From: [Mycobacterium] zoologicum
Lineage (GTDB): Bacteria > Actinomycetota > Actinomycetes > Mycobacteriales > Mycobacteriaceae
DNA: 64,000 nucleotides
Direction of reading: 5' to 3'
Assembly (NCBI RefSeq): GCF_020172665.1
Contig: NZ_CP083985.1
Location: 780,919-844,918, forward strand
The position numbers and the translations under genes were made by a program. Below the pieces are notes generated by a model that saw only the letters and a list, made by a program, of their open reading frames with translations, was not told where the DNA came from and made no database searches. This document shows positions 18,676-35,373 of the stretch, piece by piece (the first letter of the stretch is position 1; each line of letters starts with the position of its first letter).

Positions 18676-19113
18676 GTGACGCAGATAGTGGAGATTCTTG
18701 CGATAGTGCTGGTGGGGACCCTGGTGGGTTCGGAGTTCTCGGTGGTGGCGTTCGTCGCCCCGGTCGTCGGGCGGCTGCCGGACGAGGCCTTCCGGGCCTT
18801 CCGCAGTGACGGCGGCGGACTGCTCGGCCGGGTGATGCCGTTCTGGTACCTGGTCTCGCTGGCGCTGCTGGTGGCGACCGTCGCCGTCGCCGGCCCGCAG
18901 CGCGGGCTCATCGGTGCCAGCGCGGGCCTGCTGGCGGGGGCCGTCGTGCTGTCGGTGGCGGTGCTGGTGCCGATCAACAAACGGATCATGGCGTGGCGCA
19001 GCGTCGACGACGTGTCGCGGGAACTCGCGGCCCGGTGGGACCGGCTGCACTGGCTGCGGGTGGCGCTGCTGGCTGCGGCCTTCGTGCTGCTGGTGGTCGG
19101 CGTCCTTCGCTGA
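18676..19113 (+). CDS. DUF1772 (anthrone oxygenase-like) membrane protein
   Basis: This 145-residue, GTG-started protein has four predicted membrane helices (about residues 5-28, 56-75, 80-100 and 123-143) with the central PFWYLVSLALL and VPINKRIMAW segments typical of DUF1772. Some members of this family are cofactor-free oxygenases; most are uncharacterised. It is divergent from the HxlR regulator and probably under its control, a pairing often seen with redox-active or quinone-modifying genes. Reaction unknown. Confidence 0.75.
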   Translation: MTQIVEILAIVLVGTLVGSEFSVVAFVAPVVGRLPDEAFRAFRSDGGGLLGRVMPFWYLVSLALLVATVAVAGPQRGLIGASAGLLAGAVVLSVAVLVPINKRIMAWRSVDDVSRELAARWDRLHWLRVALLAAAFVLLVVGVLR

Positions 19114-19131
19114 CTCGGATTACGGCCGGTT

Positions 19132-19161
19132 TTGCCCGGAGAGCGACCGGCACGCTATGGT
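19132..19161 (+). promoter_or_regulatory. candidate rplJ-rplL promoter
   Basis: TTGCCC (19132-19137) and TATGGT (19156-19161) are 18 bases apart, a good SigA-type pair. They precede a roughly 180-base leader before rplJ. Confidence 0.55.
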
Positions 19162-19211
19162 GTCTCCCGATCCACCGAAGACCGTCGGTCACCGAGCAAT
19201 CGGTTGAAGGT

Positions 19212-19298
19212 CCGGGAACATCCCGGCGGCCCACGCAGGAGGACGAGGCACCGCACACATTGTGACGCCCCGACCGCATCCTGCGTCGGGGCGTTTTT
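19212..19298 (+). promoter_or_regulatory. rplJ leader with attenuator-type terminator
   Basis: The untranslated leader holds a perfect hairpin CCGGGA-aca-TCCCGG (19212-19226). It then holds a full intrinsic terminator: a 9-base stem CGCCCCGAC/GTCGGGGCG (19266-19274, 19285-19293) followed by five T. The terminator lies 45 bases before rplJ, inside the same transcript, so it must be conditionally bypassed. The position fits the known L10 leader, where L10(L12)4 binds its own mRNA. Confidence 0.7.
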
Positions 19299-19342
19299 CG
19301 TTCTCCGGTGGGCACCAGATACATCGACACCAGGAGGTATGC

Positions 19343-19969
19343 ATGGCGAAGGCTGACAAGGCCGGCGCCGTCGCGGAGATCGTCGAGCAGTTCAAGGACT
19401 CGACCGCCACCGTGATCACCGAGTACCGCGGTCTGACGGTTGCCAACCTGGCGGAGTTGCGACGCTCCCTCGCCGGCTCGGCCACCTACGCGGTTGCGAA
19501 GAACACGCTGGTCAAGCGCGCTGCGGCCGAGGCCGGCGTGGAGGGTCTCGACGAGCTGTTCGCCGGCCCGACGGCGATCGCGTTCGTCCGGGGCGAGCCG
19601 GTCGACGCCGCCAAGGCCATCAAGAAGTTCGCCAAGGACCACAAGGCGCTGGTCATCAAGGGCGGCTACATGGACGGTCACGCGCTGACCGTCGCCGAGG
19701 TGGAGCGCATCGCCGACCTGGAGTCGCGCGAGGTGCTGCTGGCCAAGCTGGCCGGCGCGATGAAGGGCAACATGGCCAAGGCCGCCGGCCTGTTCGCCGC
19801 CCCGGCTTCGCAGATGGCGCGCCTTGCCGCGGCACTGCAGGAGAAGAAGCCCGCGGAGGCGGTGGCTGCGGCCCCGGCCGAAGCGCCTGAGGCTCCCGCC
19901 GAGACCGAAGCACCGACCGAGACCGAGGCACCGGCGGAGTCCGCCGAGGCTGCGGCCGAGACCGAATAA
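19343..19969 (+). CDS. rplJ: 50S ribosomal protein L10
   Basis: L10 (208 residues) anchors the L7/L12 stalk and represses its own operon. The core [20 protein letters not shown] to [13 protein letters not shown] is standard. The C-terminal 30 or so residues are a low-complexity Ala/Pro/Glu/Thr tail, making the protein about 30 residues longer than the M. tuberculosis form. The ATG at 19343 has CAGGAGGT 5 bases upstream; an in-frame GTG at 19262 is within the leader hairpin and is rejected. Confidence 0.96.
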   Translation: MAKADKAGAVAEIVEQFKDSTATVITEYRGLTVANLAELRRSLAGSATYAVAKNTLVKRAAAEAGVEGLDELFAGPTAIAFVRGEPVDAAKAIKKFAKDHKALVIKGGYMDGHALTVAEVERIADLESREVLLAKLAGAMKGNMAKAAGLFAAPASQMARLAAALQEKKPAEAVAAAPAEAPEAPAETEAPTETEAPAESAEAAAETE

Positions 19970-20008
19970 CCCCAACTTCCTAACCGGAATCAAGAAAGGA
20001 CCGAAATC

Positions 20009-20395
20009 ATGGCCAAGCTTTCCACCGAAGAACTGTTGGACGTCTTCAAGGAGATGACCCTCCTGGAGCTGTCGGAGTTCGTCAAGCAGTTCGAGGAGAC
20101 CTTCGAGGTCACCGCTGCGGCCCCGGTCGCCGTGGCCGCGGCCGGTGCCGCCCCGGCAGCCGCCGAGGCCGGCGAGGAGCAGTCCGAGTTCGACGTGATC
20201 CTGGAGTCGGCCGGCGACAAGAAGATCGGCGTCATCAAGGTGGTCCGCGAGGTCGTCTCCGGCCTGGGCCTCAAGGAGGCCAAGGACCTGGTGGACGGCG
20301 CTCCCAAGCCGCTGCTGGAGAAGGTCGCCAAGGAGGCCGCCGAGGAGGCCAAGGCCAAGCTCGAGGCCGCCGGCGCCACGGTCACCGTCAAGTAG
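20009..20395 (+). CDS. rplL: 50S ribosomal protein L7/L12
   Basis: L7/L12 (128 residues) is the multi-copy stalk protein that recruits translation GTPases. It has the N-terminal dimerisation helix ([20 protein letters not shown]), an Ala-rich hinge ([13 protein letters not shown]) and the C-terminal factor-binding domain ([20 protein letters not shown]). An AGAAAGGA ribosome site precedes the ATG, and a strong terminator follows directly. Confidence 0.97.
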   Translation: MAKLSTEELLDVFKEMTLLELSEFVKQFEETFEVTAAAPVAVAAAGAAPAAAEAGEEQSEFDVILESAGDKKIGVIKVVREVVSGLGLKEAKDLVDGAPKPLLEKVAKEAAEEAKAKLEAAGATVTVK

Positions 20396-20402
20396 TTTCC
20401 AC

Positions 20403-20451
20403 TACAGCGAAAACCCCCGGAACCCGCGTGGTTCCGGGGGTTTTCGCTGTA
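20403..20451 (+). terminator. rplJL operon terminator
   Basis: A long perfect stem of about 22 base pairs (20403-20424 with 20430-20451), with core ACCCCCGGAACC/GGTTCCGGGGGT and a 5-base loop, has A and T tracts inside the stem. It ends the rplJL transcript. Confidence 0.92.
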
Positions 20452-20496
20452 CTGTACCCATGACGCCGGGGATAACAGCGTTATAGGAGTGGGGCG

Positions 20497-22018
20497 ATGA
20501 CGGCGGTGCGCGACGCGAATCCGTATCTGGAAGGCGTGATGGGCCCGGTGCCCGTCGAGCTCACCGTCACCGATCTGAAGGTCACCGGACAGATTCCGGA
20601 CTATCTCGACGGCCGCTACCTGCGCAACGGACCCAACCCGGTGGCCGAGGTCGATCCGGCCACCTACCACTGGTTCACCGGCGATCCGATGGTGCACGGC
20701 GTGGCGCTGAGCGGCGGACAGGCCCAGTGGTATCGCAACCGCTGGATACGCACCCCGGCGGTCTGCGCCGCACTCGGCGAGCCGCGCCCGGCCCGGATCG
20801 ACGTGCGGGCCGGCATGCAGTCCGTCGGCCCCAACACCAACGTGCTCGGTCACGCCGGCAAGACGCTCGCGCTGGTGGAGGGCGGCGTCGCCAACTACGA
20901 GCTCACCGAGGAACTCGACACGGTGGGCACCTGCGACTTCGACGGCACGCTGTCCGGCGGTTACACCGCGCACCCGCACCGTGACCGCATCACCGGCGAA
21001 CTGCACGCGGTGTCGTACTCGTTCGCCCGCGGCAACACCGTGCAGTACTCGGTGATCGACACCGCCGGGCGGGCCCGGCGCACCGTCGACATCGAGGTGA
21101 CCGGGTCGCCGATGATGCACGACTTCTCACTCACCGATAAATACGTGGTGGTCTACGACCTGCCGGTCACCTTCGACTCCGCGCAGGTGCTGCCGGTGAG
21201 CATGCCGCGCTGGCTCAAGGCGCCGGCCCGGATGGTGCTCAGCGGCCTGGTCGGGCGGGTCCGGATGCCCAGCCCGCTCACCGCGATGGTCAACCGCGAC
21301 AGCCGGCCGCCGGGCGGGCTGCCGTACTCGTGGAACCCCGGCTACCCGGCGCGCATCGGGGTGATGTCCCGCGAGGACGAGGCCCAGGGATGGGTCCGGG
21401 CGGGGGAAGCGCAGGTGCGCTGGTTCGGACGTCGAGCCCTGCTACGTCTTCCACCCGCTCAACGCCTACTGCGAGGTCTCGCCGACCGGGCACGAACTGC
21501 TGGTGCTCGACGTGGTGCGTTACGCGAAGGTGTTCGACGTGGACCGCCGCGGCCCCGGTGACGCACCGCCCACCCTGGACCGCTGGACCATAAACCTCGA
21601 CACCGGTGCGGTCAGCACCGAGGCCCGCGACGACCGGCCGCAGGAGTTCCCCCGGATCAACGAGGCACTGTTGGGCGCGCAGCACCGCTACGCCTACACC
21701 GTCGGGATCACCGGCGGCTTCATCGGTGACACCGGGGACGAGATGTCGACCGTGCTCTACAAGCACGACTACGCGACCGGGTCGGCGACGACAGCCGGAC
21801 TCGACCCGGCGCTGGTGCTCGGTGAGATGTCCTTCGTGCCGCGCCCCGGTGGTGCGGGCGAGGACGACGGAATCTTGATCGGAATGGGCCACCACCGCGG
21901 CGACGACGAGGGTCAACTGATCATCCTGGACGCGGCGACCTGCGAGTCCGTTGCGACCGTGCACCTGCCGCAGCGGGTACCGGTTGGCTTCCACGGGAAC
22001 TGGACACCTGTCGACTGA
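20497..22018 (+). pseudogene. carotenoid cleavage oxygenase with a one-base frameshift
   Basis: This gene encodes a retinal-pigment-epithelium-65/carotenoid oxygenase family protein, homologue of Rv0654, which cleaves carotenoid or stilbene double bonds using a four-His iron centre. Frame 1 (from 20497) runs through YLRNGPNPV, the HPHRD and MMHDF iron-ligand regions up to VRWF near 21426. One extra G at 21427/21428 then breaks the frame. The remainder (DVEPCYVFHPLNAY, the last His region and FHGNWTPVD) continues in the +1 frame to 22018. Removing that base gives about 506 residues, the family length. It is either a real inactivating mutation or an assembly error. No slippery site for programmed shifting is seen. 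Confidence 0.85.
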
Positions 22019-22114
22019 GCAGACCGCCGATACGGGTCGCATCGGTGCGCTACAGTGGCCCAAGCCACACGCAGGTAGGTGGCATTACGAGACATTGCGG
22101 AAGGACCTTCACCA

Positions 22115-23161
22115 ATGGGTGTCGCCATCGAGGTAAACGGGCTGACCAAGTCCTTCGGATCCGCCCGGATCTGGGAAGACGTCACGTTGACGATCCCCGA
22201 GGGCGAAGTCAGCGTCATGCTGGGCCCGTCGGGTACCGGCAAGTCGGTGTTCCTGAAGTCGCTGATCGGCCTGCTGCGCCCGGAGCGCGGTTCGATCGTG
22301 ATCGACGGGACCGACATCCTGCAGTGTTCGGCCAAGGAGCTCTACGAGATCCGCACCCTGTTCGGTGTGCTGTTCCAGGACGGCGCGCTGTTCGGCTCGA
22401 TGAACATCTACGACAACACCGCCTTCCCGCTGCGCGAGCACACCAAGAAGTCCGAGAAGGAAATCCGTGACATCGTCATGGAGAAGCTCGACCTGGTCGG
22501 TATGCCCAACGACGGCTACAAGTTCCCCGGCGAGATCTCCGGCGGTATGCGCAAGCGCGCCGGCCTGGCCCGCGCCCTGGTGCTGGACCCGAAGATCATC
22601 CTGGTCGACGAGCCGGACTCGGGTCTGGACCCGGTCCGCACCGCCTACCTCAGCCAGCTGCTGATCGACATCAACGCCCAGATCGACGCCACCATCCTGA
22701 TCGTTACGCACAACATCAACGTCGTGCGTACCGTGCCGGACAACATCGGCATGCTCTACCGCAAGAAGCTGGTCATGTTCGGCCCGCGTGAGGTCCTGCT
22801 GACCAGCGAGGAGCCGGCCGTCAAGCAGTTCCTCAACGGCCGTCGCATCGGTCCCATCGGCATGTCCGAGGAGAAGGACCAGGCCACCGCGGCCGCCGAG
22901 CAGGCCGCCATCGACGCCGGCCACGCCGACGGCGGCGTCGACGAGGTGGAGGGCGTGCCGCCGCAGATCGTCGCCAGCCCCGGGATGCCGGAGCGCAAGG
23001 CCGTCGGGCGTCGCCAGGCCCGGGTGCGCGAGATCCTGCACACCCTTCCGCCCAACGCCCAAGCCGTCATCCGTGACGAACTGGAGGGCACCCACAAGTT
23101 CGCGGTGCACGACTTCCCCACCGACGAGGCGCCCACCGCGTCTATCCCGGCGCAGAGCTGA
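22115..23161 (+). CDS. mkl: Mce-system ABC transporter ATPase Mkl (MceG)
   Basis: Mkl (348 residues) is the shared ATPase that powers the Mce lipid/sterol importers with YrbE permeases. It has Walker A GPSGTGKS, the Q-loop FQDGALFGS, the signature SGGMRKRAGLARAL and Walker B IILVDEPDSGLDP. A C-terminal extension of about 100 residues is typical of MceG. The ATG at 22115 (MGVAIEVNGLTKSFG) has GAAGGA about 10 bases upstream. As in M. tuberculosis it is not next to an mce operon. A YrbE permease pair found at 54951-56618 in this window is a natural partner. Confidence 0.95.
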   Translation: MGVAIEVNGLTKSFGSARIWEDVTLTIPEGEVSVMLGPSGTGKSVFLKSLIGLLRPERGSIVIDGTDILQCSAKELYEIRTLFGVLFQDGALFGSMNIYDNTAFPLREHTKKSEKEIRDIVMEKLDLVGMPNDGYKFPGEISGGMRKRAGLARALVLDPKIILVDEPDSGLDPVRTAYLSQLLIDINAQIDATILIVTHNINVVRTVPDNIGMLYRKKLVMFGPREVLLTSEEPAVKQFLNGRRIGPIGMSEEKDQATAAAEQAAIDAGHADGGVDEVEGVPPQIVASPGMPERKAVGRRQARVREILHTLPPNAQAVIRDELEGTHKFAVHDFPTDEAPTASIPAQS

Positions 23162-23288
23162 TTGTTTGCCCGACTGTCCCGTGTCGGCTCTTGACGGACG
23201 GACCTAAACGGTCCAATCTGGTCAACAACGTTCCCACGGGGCTCCGGCAGAAGCCAGCCAGCGCCTATAGGGGCCCGGGACGCCGGTG

Positions 23289-23317
23289 TTGAGGAATGCG
23301 TGAGCCTGCGCTATTGT
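23289..23317 (+). promoter_or_regulatory. candidate rpoBC promoter
   Basis: TTGAGG (23289-23294) and TATTGT (23312-23317) are separated by exactly 17 bases. This gives an rpoB leader of about 210 bases. The rest of the 374-base gap between mkl and rpoB (23162-23535) holds no gene; the only other structure I see is a small GGACC/GGTCC hairpin at 23210-23224 region after mkl. Confidence 0.5.
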
Positions 23318-23535
23318 TGGACGTTGCGCTGGCTTCCTCCTGCCCACCCTTACCTGCACCCGACACCGCAGTACCAGCCTTGAGTCTCGTTCAAGGTTGT
23401 GACCTCGTGGTTTGGCTGTGCGTGAGACCGGACTAGAGCGTTCGCCAGCCGAACCAACGGTCGATATTTCGCAGCGAACGGGGTCTGGTGAGAGCCGGGA
23501 CCCGCTGGCCGCATTAGGTGCTGGAAGGACGCATC

Positions 23536-27072
<3,537 letters not shown>

Positions 27073-27075
27073 TTT

Positions 27076-31061
<3,986 letters not shown>

Positions 31062-31067
31062 TCGACG

Positions 31068-31105
31068 ACGAGAAGAGCCCCGGGTGCGCCCGGGGCTCTT
31101 CTCGT
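31068..31105 (+). terminator. rpoBC operon terminator
   Basis: A perfect 17-base-pair stem (31068-31084 with 31089-31105) with core AGAGCCCCGGG/CCCGGGGCTCT and loop TGCG follows the rpoC stop by 6 bases. Only two T follow the stem. Confidence 0.88.
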
Positions 31106-31214
31106 TGACGCCGAGTCGGAATCCGGCGACAGACTCGCGGCGCGTCACGTCGTGAGATTCCGACTCGAAGCGGGCACAGGCGTGCGCAGCCACCATGGTG
31201 GGTATGGGAACAGG

Positions 31215-32678
31215 GTGAACCGCACCGCCCACAGCCACACCCAACGTCAGCGCTACCGGCGCAAGGTCCAGCAGTGCCTGGATGTTTTCGAGACGATGCT
31301 GGCCCGGTCCAGCTTCGAATGCGAGGCGCCGCTGACCGGCATGGAGATCGAGGCCAACCTGGTCGACGCGGACTACCAGCCGGCGATGGCGAACTCCCAA
31401 GTACTCGCCGCCATCGGCGATCCGGCGTACCAGCGTGAGCTGGGGGCCTACAACATCGAACTGAACGTAGAGCCGCGTCCGCTGCCCGGGCGTCGGGGCC
31501 TGGAGCTGGAGACCGACCTGCGCGCCAGCCTCAACGTCGCCGACGCCAAGGCCCGCGGCAACGGTGCGCAGATCGTGATGATCGGCATCCTGCCCACTCT
31601 GATGCCCGACCACCTCACCGGGGCCTGGATGAGTGATACGGCCCGGTATGCCGCGCTCAACGATTCGGTGGTCGCCGCGCGCGGTGAGGACATCGTCATC
31701 GACATCGACGGCCCCGAGCCGCTGACACTGCAGACTGCGTCGATCGCGCCGGAGTCGGCGTGCACCAGTATGCAGCTGCACCTTCAGGTGTCGCCGGAGG
31801 AGTTCGCCGGCCACTGGAACGCCGCCCAGGCGTTGGCCGGCCCGCAGTTGGCGCTGGGCGCCAACTCCCCGTACTTCTTCGGCCATCAGCTGTGGGCGGA
31901 GACCCGCGTCGAGTTGTTCGCCCAATCCACCGACACCCGGCCCGAGGAGCTCAAGAAGCAGGGGGTCCGCCCCAGGGTGTGGTTCGGGGAGCGGTGGATC
32001 GACTCGATCTTCGACCTGTTCGAGGAGAACGTGCGCTACTTCCCGTCGCTGCTGCCAGAAGTCTCCGACGAGAACCCGGTCGCCGAGCTGGCGTGCGGAC
32101 GGACCCCGCAGCTCTCCGAGCTGCGTCTGCACAACGGGACGGTGTACCGGTGGAACCGCCCCGTCTACGACGTCGTCGACGGACGGCCGCACCTGCGGGT
32201 GGAGAACCGGGTCCTGCCGTCGGGACCGACGGTCGCCGACATGCTGGCCAACGCGCTGTTCTATTACGGCCTGCTGTGCGTCCTGGCTCGGGAGCAGCGC
32301 CCGCTGTGGACCCGGCTGGGCTTCGCGACTGCTCACGACAACTTTCGCCGGGCGGCCCGACACGGGATGGCCGCGCGGCTGTACTGGCCGGGCCTGGGCG
32401 AGGTCGGCATGGGGGAACTGACCCGACGGGAGCTGCTGCCGTTGGCACGCCGGGGCCTGGCTGACTGGGGCGTCGCCGCGGAGGTGGCCGACCGGTTCCT
32501 CGGCATCATCGAGGGCCGGATCGCCACCGGGCGAAACGGCGCCGCGTGGCAGGTGTCGACGGTCACGGCGTTGCAGGCCCGGGGGATGAGCCGGCCGGAC
32601 GCGCTGGCCGAGATGCTGGGGCGATACTGCACGCACATGCACACCAACCGGCCGGTGCACACTTGGGAACTAAGCTGA
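31215..32678 (+). CDS. GCS2-family glutamate-cysteine ligase-like protein
   Basis: This 487-residue protein resembles the GCS2 (carboxylate-amine/glutamate-cysteine ligase) family: the N-terminal [11 protein letters not shown] substrate/metal motif, [27 protein letters not shown], and [19 protein letters not shown] with ALFYYGLL. The family joins glutamate or similar acids to an amine using ATP. Mycobacteria make mycothiol rather than glutathione, so the true product is unclear. The start is uncertain: GTG at 31215 ([18 protein letters not shown]) with GGGA upstream is preferred over GTG-type starts near 31152. It sits between rpoC and end, where M. tuberculosis has a ceramidase gene on the other strand. 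Confidence 0.75.
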   Translation: MNRTAHSHTQRQRYRRKVQQCLDVFETMLARSSFECEAPLTGMEIEANLVDADYQPAMANSQVLAAIGDPAYQRELGAYNIELNVEPRPLPGRRGLELETDLRASLNVADAKARGNGAQIVMIGILPTLMPDHLTGAWMSDTARYAALNDSVVAARGEDIVIDIDGPEPLTLQTASIAPESACTSMQLHLQVSPEEFAGHWNAAQALAGPQLALGANSPYFFGHQLWAETRVELFAQSTDTRPEELKKQGVRPRVWFGERWIDSIFDLFEENVRYFPSLLPEVSDENPVAELACGRTPQLSELRLHNGTVYRWNRPVYDVVDGRPHLRVENRVLPSGPTVADMLANALFYYGLLCVLAREQRPLWTRLGFATAHDNFRRAARHGMAARLYWPGLGEVGMGELTRRELLPLARRGLADWGVAAEVADRFLGIIEGRIATGRNGAAWQVSTVTALQARGMSRPDALAEMLGRYCTHMHTNRPVHTWELS

Positions 32679-32683
32679 CGGCC

Positions 32684-33442
32684 GTGTTGATCGGATCCCA
32701 TGTGCGCCCGGCCGATCCGCTGGCCGCCGCGCAGGCCGAGGGCGCCGATGTGGTGCAGATCTTCCTCGGCAACCCGCAGAGCTGGAAGCCGCCCAAACCC
32801 CGCGAGGACGCCGAGCAGCTGCGACGGGCGGCGCTGCCGATCTACGTGCACGCGCCGTACCTGATCAACGTCGCCTCGCCCAACAACAAGGTGCGCATCC
32901 CGTCGCGCACCGTGCTGCAGCAGACCTGCGACGCCGCCGCCGACATCGGTGCGGAGGCCGTGATCGTGCACGGCGGGCACGTCACCGCCGACGACTCCGA
33001 CCCGCAGGCCGGGTTCGTCCGCTGGCGCAAGGCGCTGGATCAGTTGGAGACGACGGTCCCGGTGTATCTGGAGAACACCGCCGGCGGTGAGCATGCGATG
33101 GCCCGGCACTTCGACACCATCGCCAAGCTGTGGGACCACATCGGCAACACCGGCGTCGGGTTCTGCCTGGACACCTGCCACACCTGGGCGGCCGGGGAGG
33201 CCCTGCCCGACGCGGTGCAGCGCATCAAGGCCATCACCGGGCGCATCGACCTGGTGCACTGCAACGATTCCAAGGATGCGGCCGGCTCGGGCCGCGACCG
33301 GCACGCCAACTTCGGCACCGGCCAGATCGACCCGGACCTGCTGGTGGCCGTGGTCAAAGCCGCCGGCGCCCCGGTGATCTGCGAGACCTCCGAGGAGGGC
33401 CGCGCGGCTGATATCGCATTCCTCAAGGAGCGCGTCGGCTGA
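32684..33442 (+). CDS. end: endonuclease IV (AP endonuclease)
   Basis: End/Nfo (252 residues) cuts DNA 5' to abasic sites in base-excision repair using three zinc ions in a TIM barrel. The metal ligands are visible in [50 protein letters not shown] and [11 protein letters not shown]. The GTG at 32684 ([16 protein letters not shown]) matches the M. tuberculosis start and length and lies 5 bases after the GCS2 gene. Upstream in-frame starts would overlap that gene heavily. Confidence 0.95.
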   Translation: MLIGSHVRPADPLAAAQAEGADVVQIFLGNPQSWKPPKPREDAEQLRRAALPIYVHAPYLINVASPNNKVRIPSRTVLQQTCDAAADIGAEAVIVHGGHVTADDSDPQAGFVRWRKALDQLETTVPVYLENTAGGEHAMARHFDTIAKLWDHIGNTGVGFCLDTCHTWAAGEALPDAVQRIKAITGRIDLVHCNDSKDAAGSGRDRHANFGTGQIDPDLLVAVVKAAGAPVICETSEEGRAADIAFLKERVG

Positions 33443-33593
33443 TCGAGCCGTCCTCCCGAGCCGGACGAGCAGAGACCGTTCACCCTGTTATCGTCTGCTG
33501 ATCATCCAAACCGACTGATTCTCTCACCGATGAATGACAATTAGTTGGTGATGTGTTAAAACTACTTGAGCTCGCCGAAGAGCCCAACAAGCT

Positions 33594-33641
33594 ACGGCGG
33601 TCACGGCCTGGAACCTCCCGACCTCGGGCCGTGACCGCCGT
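33594..33641 (+). terminator. terminator after end
   Basis: Perfect 15-base arms ACGGCGGTCACGGCC and its complement (33594-33608, 33627-33641) enclose an 18-base loop and are followed by TTCAATTTT. It lies in a 266-base gap between end and fadE8; the rest of that gap is AT-richer and holds no gene. Confidence 0.75.
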
Positions 33642-33663
33642 TTCAATTTTGACCACATCAATA

Positions 33664-33702
33664 ATTACAGAGTCTTGTGCGTATGTGACGAATCTGTAAT
33701 AC
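33664..33702 (+). promoter_or_regulatory. fadE8 promoter inside an inverted repeat, leaderless start
   Basis: TTGTGC (33675-33680) and TAATAC (33697-33702) are 16 bases apart and the -10 ends 6 bases before the fadE8 ATG, which predicts a leaderless mRNA. The promoter is bracketed by the exact inverted half-sites ATTACAGA (33664-33671) and TCTGTAAT (33693-33700), the second overlapping the -10. A repressor could bind there. Confidence 0.6.
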
Positions 33703-33708
33703 TCGGGC

Positions 33709-35349
33709 ATGGCCGACACGCATATCGTCACCAACCAAGTCGCTCCCCTACAGGGCTACAACCCGGCGACCTCACCGGTGCTCATCGAGGCGCTGATCCG
33801 CGAGGGTGGGCAGTGGGGCGTCGACGAGGTCACCGACCTCGGCGCCATCTCCGGATCGAAGCAGGCCCAGCGCTGGGCGGAGCTCGCCGATCGCAACCGG
33901 CCCGTCCTGCACACCCACGACATCGTCGGAAATCGAATCGACGAAGTGGAGTACGACCCGGGCTATCACGAGCTGATGCGCACCGCGATCGAGCACGGCC
34001 TGCACGCCGCGCCGTGGGCCGACCCGCGCCCGGGTGCCCACGTGGTGCGCGCCGCCCAGACCGGCGTCTGGACCGCCGAACCCGGCCACATGTGCCCGAT
34101 CTCGATGACCTACGCGGTGATCCCCGCGCTGCGCTATAACCAGGAGCTGTCCAAGACCTACGAGCCGCTGCTGACCAGCCGGGTCTACGACCCGGAGCTG
34201 GCGATCCCGGCGGACAAGGCCGGCCTCACCGCGGGCATGTCGATGACCGAGAAGCAGGGCGGTTCCGACGTGCGGGCCGGAACCACCCAGGCGGTGGCCA
34301 ACGGTGACGGCAGCTACACCCTGACCGGGCACAAATGGTTCACCTCCGCGCCGATGGGCGACATCTTCCTGGTGCTGGCCCAGGCGCCCGGCGGGCTGAG
34401 CTGTTTCTTTTTGCCCAGGATTCTCCCGGACGGCACCCGCAACCGGATGCGGCTGCAGCGGCTCAAGGACAAGCTCGGCAACCACGCCAACGCCTCCAGC
34501 GAGGTCGAGTATGACGGGGCCACCGCCTGGCTGGTGGGCGAGGAGGGCCGCGGCGTCTCGGTCATCATCGAGATGGTCAACCTCACCCGGCTGGACTGCG
34601 CTCTGGGTAGCGCCACCAGCATGCGGATGGGCCTGGCCCGCGCCACCTACCACGCCCAGCACCGAAAGGCCTTCGGCGCCTACTTGATCGACCAACCAGC
34701 GATGCGCAACGTGCTGGCCGACCTGGCGGTGGAGGCCGAAGCGGCCACCATCGTGACCATGCGGATGGCCGGCGCCACCGATCGCGCGGTCCAGGGTGAT
34801 GACCGGGAGGCCCTGCTGCGCCGGATCGGCCTGGCGGCTACCAAGTACTGGGTGTGCAAGCGCGCTACCCCGCACGCCGCCGAGGCGATGGAATGCCTGG
34901 GCGGCAACGGTTACATCGAGGACTCGCTGATGCCGCGGCTGTACCGGGAGGCGCCGTTGATGGGCATCTGGGAGGGCTCGGGCAACGTCAGCGCACTGGA
35001 CACGTTGCGCGCGTTGGCAACCCAGCCCGACTCGGTGGCGGTGCTCTTCGACGAGCTGGCCGGCCCGGCAGCCGATGACCGCCGGCTGGGCTCGCACGTG
35101 GCGAACCTCAAGGCGACGCTGAGCGAGCTCGGGGACCTCGACGCGGCGCAGTACCGGGCCCGCAAGATCGCCGAGGACATCTGCCTGGCGCTGCAAGGTG
35201 CGCTGCTGGTGCGCCACGGCCACCCGGCCGTCGCCGAAACCTTCCTGGCCACCCGTTTCGGCGGACAGTGGGGCGGGGCGTTCGGTACGCTCCCGACGGG
35301 CCTGGATATCGGGCCGATCCTGGAGCGTGCCTTGGTGAAAGGCTCGTAA
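33709..35349 (+). CDS. fadE8: acyl-CoA dehydrogenase FadE8 (AidB-like)
   Basis: This 546-residue protein belongs to the AidB-like branch of acyl-CoA dehydrogenases and corresponds to Rv0672. It has the FAD-binding GMSMTEKQGGSDVRAG, the substrate-side GHKWFTSAPMGD, RKAFGAYLIDQPAM and the C-terminal CLGGNGYIEDSLMPRLYREAP segment. Family members oxidise acyl-CoA at C2-C3, or in AidB protect DNA from alkylation. Beside echA4 and echA5 a beta-oxidation role is likelier. No ribosome site lies before the ATG, consistent with leaderless translation. Confidence 0.92.
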   Translation: MADTHIVTNQVAPLQGYNPATSPVLIEALIREGGQWGVDEVTDLGAISGSKQAQRWAELADRNRPVLHTHDIVGNRIDEVEYDPGYHELMRTAIEHGLHAAPWADPRPGAHVVRAAQTGVWTAEPGHMCPISMTYAVIPALRYNQELSKTYEPLLTSRVYDPELAIPADKAGLTAGMSMTEKQGGSDVRAGTTQAVANGDGSYTLTGHKWFTSAPMGDIFLVLAQAPGGLSCFFLPRILPDGTRNRMRLQRLKDKLGNHANASSEVEYDGATAWLVGEEGRGVSVIIEMVNLTRLDCALGSATSMRMGLARATYHAQHRKAFGAYLIDQPAMRNVLADLAVEAEAATIVTMRMAGATDRAVQGDDREALLRRIGLAATKYWVCKRATPHAAEAMECLGGNGYIEDSLMPRLYREAPLMGIWEGSGNVSALDTLRALATQPDSVAVLFDELAGPAADDRRLGSHVANLKATLSELGDLDAAQYRARKIAEDICLALQGALLVRHGHPAVAETFLATRFGGQWGGAFGTLPTGLDIGPILERALVKGS

Positions 35350-35373
35350 AGGGGCTAAGGCAAAGGCGGTTTC

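Noticed and set aside
21420..21435. Programmed frameshift in the carotenoid oxygenase
   Set aside because: The site TGGTTCGGA has no slippery heptamer, no upstream Shine-Dalgarno-like element and no known precedent in this family.
23197..23224. Terminator after mkl (GGACC/GGTCC hairpin)
   Set aside because: The stem is only 5 base pairs with no T run, too weak to call.
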